Assembly (NCBI GenBank): GCA_017508315.1 | Contig: JAFVZE010000111.1 | Location: 1-13,537, forward strand | DNA: 13,537 nucleotides | From: Kiritimatiellia bacterium | GTDB taxonomy: Bacteria > Verrucomicrobiota > Kiritimatiellia > RFP12 > UBA1067 | Direction of reading: 5' to 3' | Part shown: one piece after another, positions 8,203-13,537 of the stretch | Numbering within the stretch: the stretch's first letter is position 1 | Layout of the letters: each line of letters begins with the position of its first letter | The notes under the pieces: model-generated | Databases searched by the model: none | What the model saw: only the letters and a program-made list of their open reading frames with translations | Told to the model about the DNA's origin: nothing | Position numbers and translations under genes: made by a program

Positions 8203-8949
8203 ATGAAAGTGTATATCGGAAGCGACAAGAATGATATGGCCGCGAAAGCGGCGAAGACCGCCGCGGACCGTATCCGCAAGGCGATTGCAGACAACGGCGA
8301 GGCCCGCATCATCGTAGCCACCGGCGCGAGCCAGTTTGAGTTTCTCGAAGCGCTCGTGAAGGAGCCGGGCATCGACTGGACGAAGGTAAGCGGCTTTCAC
8401 CTCGACGAATACGTCGGACTGAGCGCCGAGCATAAGGCGTCGTTCCGCGGATATATGCGCGAGCGGTTCGTCTCCAAGACTCCGCAGCCGATGAAAGTGT
8501 TCAACGAGGTGAACGGCGAGGCCGCCGACCCGCAGGCCGAGATCGACCGTCTCGAGCGGCTCATCCGCACCGCGCCGATCGACGTCGCCTGCGTCGGCAT
8601 CGGCGAGAACGGGCACCTCGCGTTCAACGATCCGCCTGCCGACTTCGACACGAACCGCGCCTACAAGGTGGTTCCGCTCGACGACAAGTGCCGCATGCAG
8701 CAGGTCGGAGAGGGGTGGTTCGCCTCCAAAGACGAGGTTCCGACGCACGCGTTTTCGATGACCATCAAGCAGATCATGTGGTCTAAGGCGATCGTCTGCA
8801 CCTGCCCCGACGAGCGCAAGGCCGAGGCGGTTAAGGGAGCGCTCGAAGGCCCCGTCACAAACATGCTGCCTTCGTCGATCATGCAGATGCATCCCGATTG
8901 CGAGATGTTCCTCGATCCGGGGAGCGCGTCCAAGTTGAGCGGAAGATAA
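8203..8949 (+). CDS. nagB: glucosamine-6-phosphate deaminase (NagB)
   Basis: This 248-residue cytoplasmic enzyme of the NagB/6-phosphogluconolactonase family converts glucosamine-6-phosphate to fructose-6-phosphate and ammonia. ATGASQFEFLEAL is the phosphate-binding loop, FHLDEYVGL holds the proton-shuttling D68, and GIGENGHLAFNDPP contains H138 and D143. In E. coli NagB the corresponding segment has Asp141, His143 and Glu148, so N136 and D143 are substitutions of the kind found in other members of the family. That leaves slight room for an amino-sugar isomerase of different specificity. A strong GGAGG (8190-8194) sits eight bases before the ATG. The gap after the aminotransferase is 22 bases and the gap to pyrD is 17. 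Together these suggest membership of the same operon with independent translation initiation. Confidence 0.9.
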   Translation: MKVYIGSDKNDMAAKAAKTAADRIRKAIADNGEARIIVATGASQFEFLEALVKEPGIDWTKVSGFHLDEYVGLSAEHKASFRGYMRERFVSKTPQPMKVFNEVNGEAADPQAEIDRLERLIRTAPIDVACVGIGENGHLAFNDPPADFDTNRAYKVVPLDDKCRMQQVGEGWFASKDEVPTHAFSMTIKQIMWSKAIVCTCPDERKAEAVKGALEGPVTNMLPSSIMQMHPDCEMFLDPGSASKLSGR

Positions 8950-8966
8950 AGCGGGTCGGGCGACGC

Positions 8967-9917
8967 ATGATCGACACAAAGGTCAATCTGGGGGGACTTT
9001 TAATGTCCACGCCCGTCACGACGGCGAGCGGAACTTTCGGCTACGGAACCGAATACGCCGGAGCGGTCGACTACTCCAGACTCGGCGCGGTTACGGTAAA
9101 GGGCATCCGCATCGGCGCCTGGCCGGGCAATCCGATGCCGCGGCACAGCGAAGTCCCCGGCGGACTCGTGAACGCCATCGGTCTGCAGGGCACGGGCATC
9201 GACCATTTTCTCGATGTCAGCGTGCCGTGGTACGTCTCCTGCCTGAAGGATTTCGTCTCCGAGCCGCCGCCGATGATCGTGAATATCTGGGGTTCGTCCA
9301 TCGAGGAATACGCCGAGGTAGCATCGCGGCTTTCGGAGTACAGTCCGTCCGGCGTCAATCCGATAGGCGCGATAGAATGCAACGTCAGCTGCCCGAACGT
9401 CAAGGAAGGCGGACACGTCTTCGGACACGATCCGGCGGTTCTCAACCGGCTCGTGGCGGCGGTCCGCAAGGTCTGCAGGCTTCCGCTTATCGTCAAACTC
9501 GCTCCGAACGTGACCGACATCCGGCCGTTCGTGCAGGCGTGCGAAGACGGCGGCGCCGATGCGCTGAGCATGATCAATACGATTCCGGCGATGGTCATCG
9601 ACATTGAAAAGCGCGTCCCCGCCATCGCCAACCGCACCGGAGGACTTTCGGGACGCGGCGTCCATCCCGCGGCGGTGAAACTCGTCTACGATGCGCACAA
9701 GGCGACCGGACTGCCGATTCTGGCGATGGGCGGCGTGTACGAGGCGAAGGACGCGATCGAGTTCATGCTCGCCGGCGCGACGGCGGTCGCCGTCGGAACG
9801 GCGCTCTTCACGAATCCGAACGTCGTTTCCGAAGTTCACGACGGCATGGTCGAATACTGCAGCCGTCACGGCTTCCGGTCGATTGCCGAGCTTACCGGAG
9901 CGTTATGCGAATCCTGA
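8967..9917 (+). CDS. pyrD: dihydroorotate dehydrogenase, class 1 (PyrD/PyrDB type)
   Basis: A 316-residue FMN enzyme that oxidises dihydroorotate to orotate in pyrimidine synthesis. TASGTFGYGTEY at the N-terminus, K45 in TVKGI followed by GNPMPR, VNIWGSS, NVSCPN with the catalytic base C142, K177 in IVKLAPN, and the C-terminal FMN loops LAMGGV and AVGTALFT all fit. Cysteine rather than serine as the base marks a soluble class 1 enzyme. The GTFGYG...EY pattern favours class 1B, which normally pairs with the electron-transfer subunit PyrK. No pyrK lies in this window. ATG 8967 gives the normal N-terminus. An in-frame ATG at 8898 lies inside nagB and is rejected. The Shine-Dalgarno match before 8967 is weak. 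The last 13 bases overlap the permease gene. Confidence 0.93.
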   Translation: MIDTKVNLGGLLMSTPVTTASGTFGYGTEYAGAVDYSRLGAVTVKGIRIGAWPGNPMPRHSEVPGGLVNAIGLQGTGIDHFLDVSVPWYVSCLKDFVSEPPPMIVNIWGSSIEEYAEVASRLSEYSPSGVNPIGAIECNVSCPNVKEGGHVFGHDPAVLNRLVAAVRKVCRLPLIVKLAPNVTDIRPFVQACEDGGADALSMINTIPAMVIDIEKRVPAIANRTGGLSGRGVHPAAVKLVYDAHKATGLPILAMGGVYEAKDAIEFMLAGATAVAVGTALFTNPNVVSEVHDGMVEYCSRHGFRSIAELTGALCES

Positions 9918-11002
9918 CCGGGTACATCTTCCGCGAATTCATCGTGCCGCTCTTCTACTGCTTGGTCGGCTTCGTGTCGATCTATGTGCTTTTCGAGCTT
10001 TTCGGTTCCTTTTCGCGGCTGATCGAATCCGGTATGCCGGCGGGAGAGGTGGTCTCGTATTTCTGCGCCTATCTCGCCCCGTATTTCCACTACCTCGCTC
10101 CGGCGGCGCTGATGCTCGCCACGCTCTACACCATGTGGATGTTCTGCCGCCATTCCGAAATGGTCGCGATGCGCGCAAGCGGAATAAGTCTGCTGTCGAT
10201 CGCGAAGCCGATACTGGCGGTGGCGTTCGCCGTCGCCGGTTTCGTGGCATGGGTGAACGAAAGTTATGTGCCGCGCCGCGCGCAGTGGGCCATGCAGCTT
10301 CGCAACGAACGCTTCGATTCGAAAAAGATCGCCCGCGCCGACAATATCGTCTACCGCAACTCCAAGGCCGAACGCACCTGGAACGTGGACGCTCTCGGGG
10401 ACGCCGACGGAAAAATCCTCAACGGGGTCAAGGTCACCGTCGACCGTCCCGGCGGATCGAGGCTTATGAACATAACCGCGGCGAAGGCCGAATATCTCGA
10501 CGGCGAATGGTGGTTCACCGGGGCGGAGGTCCGCCACTACGATTCGTCCGGGCAGGAGACGGCGACTCCGTCTCCGCAGCTGGATGCGCTGCCGCTGAGG
10601 TGTTTTCCGGAATTCAAAGAGCGGCCGGACGATTTCATGATGCAGAACCGTCCTTGGAGGTTCAATTCCGTACACGACCGCTTCCGCTACATCCGCACCC
10701 ATCCCGAACTCACCGCCGCGGCAAAGGCGGAGTGCAGATACGACGCGTGGTCGCAGATCATGTCGCCGCTGGCGTGCATAGTGATAACGCTTTTCGCCAT
10801 ACCCGCCGGCATCGCGACCGGGCGGCAGTCGGTCTTCCGCGGCATCCTCGGGGCGCTCGGAATGTATTTCGCCTTCTACGGCATTTCGATCGGTTTCATG
10901 GTGATCGCCAAAAACGGCTGGTGTCCGCCGGTTCCGGCGGCGGTTCTGCCGGCGGCGGTTTTTCTGGCGCTGGGAATCCGCGCGTTCTATCGCCAGCGGT
11001 AA
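9905..11002 (+). CDS. LptF/LptG-family (YjgP/YjgQ) LPS-export permease
   Basis: A 365-residue inner-membrane protein of the usual family length. The N-terminal motif RILTGYIFREFI is typical. Hydrophobic helices occur at about residues 12-34, 52-80 and 102-119. A soluble beta-rich domain follows (~120-280, including NGVKVTVDR...GEWWFTGAEVRHYD), then three further helices (~286-307, 311-337, 341-362). MVAMRASGISLLSIAKPIL between helices 2 and 3 is the characteristic cytoplasmic coupling segment. The LptB2FG complex extracts lipopolysaccharide from the inner membrane and pushes it towards LptC/LptA. I cannot tell LptF from LptG, and no partner permease or lptB is nearby. The start overlaps pyrD by 13 bases, with GGAG (9897-9900) four bases upstream. 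The product implies a diderm, LPS-making cell. Confidence 0.88.
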   Translation: MRILTGYIFREFIVPLFYCLVGFVSIYVLFELFGSFSRLIESGMPAGEVVSYFCAYLAPYFHYLAPAALMLATLYTMWMFCRHSEMVAMRASGISLLSIAKPILAVAFAVAGFVAWVNESYVPRRAQWAMQLRNERFDSKKIARADNIVYRNSKAERTWNVDALGDADGKILNGVKVTVDRPGGSRLMNITAAKAEYLDGEWWFTGAEVRHYDSSGQETATPSPQLDALPLRCFPEFKERPDDFMMQNRPWRFNSVHDRFRYIRTHPELTAAAKAECRYDAWSQIMSPLACIVITLFAIPAGIATGRQSVFRGILGALGMYFAFYGISIGFMVIAKNGWCPPVPAAVLPAAVFLALGIRAFYRQR

Positions 11003-11013
11003 ACGGAAGTGGC

Positions 11014-11018
11014 GGAGG
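11014..11018 (+). promoter_or_regulatory. Shine-Dalgarno site of the first small pilin-like gene
   Basis: GGAGG abuts ATG 11019 with no spacing but lies nine bases before GTG 11028 in the same frame. This makes the GTG the better start for the small gene behind it. Confidence 0.6.
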
Positions 11019-11027
11019 ATGGGTGCG

Positions 11028-11195
11028 GTGTGCTATAATAGCCGGGTCGCGGGGCGCAGAGGGCAGGCGGCGCTCGAGTATGTTCTTTCACTCGCCGGGC
11101 TGCTGGTCGTGGTCGCGGTCATGTGGGGGCTTGTCGAGGCGTCGCGGAAGCAGTCGGACCGCACGATGAAACTGGTTGTTTCTGAATATCCATAA
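11028..11195 (+). CDS. small type IVb (Flp/Tad) pilin-like protein
   Basis: A 55-residue frame (58 if started at ATG 11019), too short for common length cut-offs, ending at TAA 11193-11195. The sequence has a basic leader ending RRG, then QAALEYVLSLAGLLVVV. After the presumed cleavage G12|Q13 there is Glu at +5 and Tyr at +6, followed by an uninterrupted hydrophobic helix. This is the Flp/TadE prepilin signature recognised by TadV-type peptidases. A short polar tail ends ...VVSEYP. The strong GGAGG at proper distance from GTG, the exact fit between neighbouring genes (gap of 25 bases before, 22 after) and the same motif in the next genes argue that it is real. It could be the major pilin, a minor pilin or a pseudopilin. 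Its role is inferred from family resemblance only. Confidence 0.78.
   Translation: MCYNSRVAGRRGQAALEYVLSLAGLLVVVAVMWGLVEASRKQSDRTMKLVVSEYP
11031..11039 (+). promoter_or_regulatory. possible extended -10 promoter for the pilin-like cassette
   Basis: TGCTATAAT combines the TGn extension with a perfect -10 hexamer (11034-11039). There is no recognisable -35 box 16-18 bases upstream (GGCGGA at 17). Transcription would begin near 11046, inside the small pilin-like gene, and would therefore serve the 73-residue pilin gene at 11218 and those after it. The match could be a chance effect of the codons for Cys-Tyr-Asn. Confidence 0.4.
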
Positions 11196-11217
11196 AACAA
11201 GGAAAGGTAAAATCGCA

Positions 11218-11439
11218 ATGAAGAAAGCTCTGAGAAAAGGTCAGACGATGGTAGAATACATCATTATCGTCGCGCTTATCGCGATTTCGCTCATCGCGGT
11301 GTTCACCTATCTGAGCCGCGCTATCGGCAGGAAAGCCGCCGGCGCAAGCGAGGCGCTTTCACAGGAAGAGGGCCAGAAAGCCAAGAGCGCGGTCGATTCC
11401 ATCGACGAAAGCACGATCAAGAATCTCGGCGAAAACTGA
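11218..11439 (+). CDS. Flp-type (type IVb) prepilin
   Basis: A 73-residue protein with leader MKKALRKG, presumed cleavage after G8, mature start QTMVEYIIIVALIAISLIAVF (Glu +5, Tyr +6), one membrane helix to about residue 32, and a polar, helix-prone C-terminal part rich in Ala, Lys and Glu. Size, leader and motif fit the small pilins of Tad/Flp systems, which assemble thin bundled fibres for adhesion. ATG 11218 was chosen because AAGGAAAGG ends ten bases upstream and gives a short basic leader. The frame is open upstream to 11176, but that would add a non-leader segment of 14 residues. The next gene starts two bases after the stop. Of the cassette it is the best candidate for a major pilin subunit, from size and charge pattern. 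Confidence 0.82.
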   Translation: MKKALRKGQTMVEYIIIVALIAISLIAVFTYLSRAIGRKAAGASEALSQEEGQKAKSAVDSIDESTIKNLGEN

Positions 11440-11441
11440 GG

Positions 11442-11909
11442 ATGTGCCGCGGCGGTCAGGCGATGGTCGAGACGGTTATCGCCGTCCTGATCGTCACTTT
11501 CGCGTTTCTTGCGCTGTTCAGGCTTTCGCAGCTTCTGACGGGGAAAATAATGCTTGAGCACGCGGCGATGCGAGTCGCCCGCGCCAGAGTCGTCGGCTTC
11601 AACGATTTCATGTGCCGCAAGGCCGCGAGGGTCGCGGTAATTCCGGCCGCCGGCAGGAGACTTTGGCCGGCGGACGGGGAGGAATTCGACAGCTCCATGG
11701 AGCTTGCGCGGATTTCCATCTACATGAACACTCCCAACGGAGCCGTGGCCAACGGGGTCATGGAGTACGACGGCTGGCGTAAAATGAAGGTTGATCCGGG
11801 AACGGGGGACGGCAGCCGCGTGTCAATGGAGACCGACTGGTTCGATCTTGAAGGAGAAGCCGGCATCAAGGGCAATTATCTTCTGTACATGAACGATCAC
11901 GGGTTATGA
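11442..11909 (+). CDS. TadE-like pseudopilin
   Basis: A 155-residue protein beginning MCRGG, then QAMVETVIAVLIV. The putative cleavage is G5|Q6 with Glu at +5, followed by one hydrophobic helix to about residue 30 and a larger soluble domain. TadE-family proteins have this plan: pilin-like N-terminus, ~150-200 residues, processed by the prepilin peptidase, acting as minor pseudopilins in Tad pilus assembly. After the helix comes LEHAAMRVARARVVG, a helix similar in position to the conserved TadE segment. The C-terminal half has no motif I recognise. The Shine-Dalgarno signal is poor (TGAGG directly before ATG), so translation is probably coupled to the previous gene. Its stop overlaps the next start by four bases (ATGA). 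Confidence 0.72.
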   Translation: MCRGGQAMVETVIAVLIVTFAFLALFRLSQLLTGKIMLEHAAMRVARARVVGFNDFMCRKAARVAVIPAAGRRLWPADGEEFDSSMELARISIYMNTPNGAVANGVMEYDGWRKMKVDPGTGDGSRVSMETDWFDLEGEAGIKGNYLLYMNDHGL

Positions 11910-13288
11910 GACGGCGGTCGGGACAGGTTGCGCTTTATCTGGTGATGACGCTTCTGGCCGTCACGTTTCTGGTGCTGATGAATGTCGGGGCGTATCTTGC
12001 GGTGACGGCGAAGAACCGGGCGATGAACGCCGGCGACGCCGCGGCGCTCGCGGTCGCCAGGCATCAGGGCGAACTCATAAACCGCATAGGTGCGCTCAAT
12101 GTCGAACATCTCAAGGCGGCGCTCGACGATGATGAGCGGCGGTGCGGGGAGATAGCGGCGGATCAGATGCGCATCTGCCTGCTTGAACCGCTCGACGGAA
12201 TCGGCATCGGCAACGAACTCGCGCTTCGCAACGGCGCCAAGGCGGACGAGGGAATGACGGAACTCCTGAAACAGCACGTGATCGACATCCGCAGCCAATA
12301 TCAGAACAATCCCGAGATGTATCCCGAAGCGTGGGAAGGGGCGTGGGAGGAATACGCTGGGCGGCTGGAACTGTCGGTCGGCGCGGGAGTGATCGCCGGA
12401 CCGGACAATATCGATTTCGTCGATGCCGCCACCGGGCACCTTCTGCTGAACAAACTTTTCTATCATGCCGTCGGCGGCCGCAACTGGTGCTGGTTCCATT
12501 TCAACGCGCCGGGACTGCTGGACAGTTACTCCGGTTTCCGCGACTGGGCGCCGCTTCCTGCGGCGTCGGATGAGGTCCGCCGCCGCAGATGCGTCAACAG
12601 CGAGGTCTATTCTTTGAATCTCGACCGGCGTGTCGGCAGCGCGCGGGATCTGCTGGGCGATGAACTCATAATGAAACTCACCGGCGCATCGCTTTCCGAT
12701 ATCGAGAATTCATACATGATAACCAACCGGACCCAGGCGTGGTTTTTCTACGATTCCGCCCGGTGGCGGCGTTGGTGGGAGATGGATCCGGACGGGGTGT
12801 GGAATTTTCCGGCGGTCGGCAAGGTTAAGGACGAGTACGATGTCCGCGGTTGCGCGGCGGTGTGCCGGGTGGTGCGCAGTGCCGCCGATCTGCTCGGCGG
12901 CGGCGAATATTCCGCGCAATGGACGGCGGCGGCGAAGCCCTTTGGAACGGTGACGGACGGCAACGGGGAGCTTTCGCCGGTGACGAGCCTGAAAAATTTT
13001 GTGATTCCGGCGTTCACCGATGTGCGTCTGGTGCCGATCGACTCCGTCGGCGGCAGGGATGTTTCCACGGCGGATTACGGCTGGATGACGCATTTGCGCG
13101 AACACCTGCCGAGATATCTCGATTCGGGACCGTCGGCGCTCGGATCGTGCTACTATTGCGGTCAGCTTCGCGCGTGGGAAAGCGAAAGTCTGCGTTCGGA
13201 AGCGCGGCGCTGGCTCAAGCTTAATTCCGGCAGCTGCGTACGGCCGGGACCGGGCTCCGGACAAGGGGGTACACCCCACGGCCACTGA
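11906..13288 (+). CDS. TadG-like pilus-assembly protein, C-terminus possibly altered
   Basis: A 460-residue protein with leader MRRRSG, then QVALYLVMTLLAVTFLVLM, a single N-terminal membrane helix. KNRAMNAGDAAALAVARHQGELINRIGALN resembles the segment after the helix in TadE/TadG-like proteins (typical core: NAADAAALA). Unlike its three neighbours, position +5 after the Gly is Tyr, not Glu, so processing by the same peptidase is doubtful, which fits TadG. The rest (about residues 60-440) is probably extracytoplasmic and I recognise no domain in it. It is rich in Trp and Arg and has a CYYC pair near its end. From C444 (base 13235) the frame turns into a Gly/Pro-rich tail (RPGPGSGQGG) coinciding with inverted repeats and changed base use, so the natural end may have been replaced. 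Translation is coupled to the previous gene by a four-base overlap. Confidence 0.65.
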   Translation: MRRRSGQVALYLVMTLLAVTFLVLMNVGAYLAVTAKNRAMNAGDAAALAVARHQGELINRIGALNVEHLKAALDDDERRCGEIAADQMRICLLEPLDGIGIGNELALRNGAKADEGMTELLKQHVIDIRSQYQNNPEMYPEAWEGAWEEYAGRLELSVGAGVIAGPDNIDFVDAATGHLLLNKLFYHAVGGRNWCWFHFNAPGLLDSYSGFRDWAPLPAASDEVRRRRCVNSEVYSLNLDRRVGSARDLLGDELIMKLTGASLSDIENSYMITNRTQAWFFYDSARWRRWWEMDPDGVWNFPAVGKVKDEYDVRGCAAVCRVVRSAADLLGGGEYSAQWTAAAKPFGTVTDGNGELSPVTSLKNFVIPAFTDVRLVPIDSVGGRDVSTADYGWMTHLREHLPRYLDSGPSALGSCYYCGQLRAWESESLRSEARRWLKLNSGSCVRPGPGSGQGGTPHGH

Positions 13289-13440
13289 GCTGTGTCTTGG
13301 CCCGGCCTCAGACCTTGCTCTTGTAATGGGTTACTCGAATGTGCAACTGTTGTACAGTGATAGCGGTGTTGGATTTTTCTATTGATGCTTGAGCCGTGCC
13401 TTGTCAATGTGACGTCTTCGGTTCGGGCAACGGTACGCAC
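13235..13440. other. possible structured RNA or inserted element
   Basis: Beyond the stop at 13286-13288 I find no gene; the longest plus-strand frame is a 19-codon ATG frame from 13326. Instead there are many paired segments. TGCGTAC (13235-13241) with GTACGCA (13433-13439) encloses the region. CCGGGC (13250-13255) plus CAAG (13262-13265) pair with CTTG (13296-13299) plus GCCCGG (13300-13305), around GGGG/CCCC (13266-13269/13274-13277). GTAA/TTAC lie at 13323/13331 and ACTGT/ACAGT at 13346/13354. CCGTGCC (13394-13400) pairs with GGCaACGG (13426-13433) around GTCA/TGAC (13403/13410). This resembles a multibranched RNA, but I cannot name a family. G+C is 24 of 60 in 13321-13380, well below the genes. 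The strand is undecided. Confidence 0.45.
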
Positions 13441-13537
13441 ATTTTGATATGGGCGATTTGCGCGTCCTCCGGATGGCGCGGCAATCTTCAGATTGGCCGC
13501 GCCATCGAGTCCTGCACAAATCGCCTCATCTGAAAAT
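13441..13537. repeat. 97-bp near-perfect inverted repeat at window end
   Basis: The whole segment is a dyad centred on base 13489. The outer arms ATTTT (13441-13445) and AAAAT (13533-13537) match. GGCGATTTG (13452-13460) pairs with CAAATCGCC (13517-13525). GATGGCGCGGC (13472-13482) pairs with GCCGCGCCATC (13496-13506). AATC/GATT close a TTCA tetraloop, with G13495 bulged. No T-tract follows on either strand within view, so it is not a typical intrinsic terminator. A short mobile palindrome, the end of a larger mobile element, the stem of an RNA, or an assembly fold-back at a sequence end are all possible. Confidence 0.8.

Noticed and set aside
13346..13378. Terminator: hairpin ACTGT-TGT-ACAGT followed by TTTTT
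   Set aside because: The stem is only 5 bp and about 15 bases separate it from the T run, which does not fit an intrinsic terminator.
13235..13439. Retron msr-msd RNA or group II intron
   Set aside because: The 7-bp outer repeat recalls retron a1/a2, but I see no reverse transcriptase and no clear msd stem inside. The group II GTGYG start and the domain V pattern are also absent. Kept only as an unclassified structured region.
13162..13440. 92-codon − strand frame in the tail
   Set aside because: No Shine-Dalgarno site or recognisable motif; it overlaps the TadG-like gene end and the repeat-rich region.
13472..13506. Intrinsic terminator at the strong hairpin
   Set aside because: The stem is strong but no run of T follows on either strand; it is also only the core of a larger symmetric 97-bp dyad.

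Overview
The window is G+C-rich and fully loaded on the + strand; I see no credible gene on the − strand. It reads as the chromosome of a diderm bacterium that uses the standard code, Shine-Dalgarno initiation and sigma70-type promoters. The LptF/LptG-family permease implies an LPS-bearing outer membrane. A PVC-superphylum host (Lentisphaerota/Kiritimatiellota-like) is my best guess, from the style of the GHMP kinase fragment, the LepB variant, the transmembrane Ser/Thr kinase and the Tad-like proteins. That assignment is inference with modest confidence.

Layout. Positions 1-396 hold the 3' end of a GHMP-family sugar kinase. A consensus promoter (412-440) drives a tRNA-Lys(UUU) with encoded CCA (459-534). 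A second promoter (580-608) precedes a very tight run of genes: guaB (IMP dehydrogenase), lepB (signal peptidase I with a large insertion), a membrane-anchored Ser/Thr protein kinase, ilvA (threonine dehydratase), a class I/II aminotransferase, nagB, pyrD and an LptF/LptG-family permease. Junctions are overlaps of 1-13 bp or gaps of 2-22 bp, so one long mixed-function transcript is likely: purine and pyrimidine synthesis, amino-acid and amino-sugar metabolism, secretion and envelope building.

From about 11.0 kb the operon runs into four consecutive short or medium genes whose products all start with a basic leader ending in Gly, then Gln and a hydrophobic helix. These are type IVb (Flp/Tad) pilin-like and TadE/TadG-like proteins. 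The first, only 55-58 codons, is easily missed. A possible extended -10 promoter lies at its start. No Tad ATPase, platform, secretin or prepilin peptidase gene is in the window.

The last ~300 bases differ from the rest. From about 13235 the reading frame of the TadG-like gene becomes Gly/Pro-rich, G+C drops (24 of 60 bases in 13321-13380), and several nested inverted repeats suggest a structured RNA or an inserted element. The final 97 bases (13441-13537) form one near-perfect dyad centred on 13489 that ends with the window. These two tail features and the pilin-like cassette are the parts most worth a second look.
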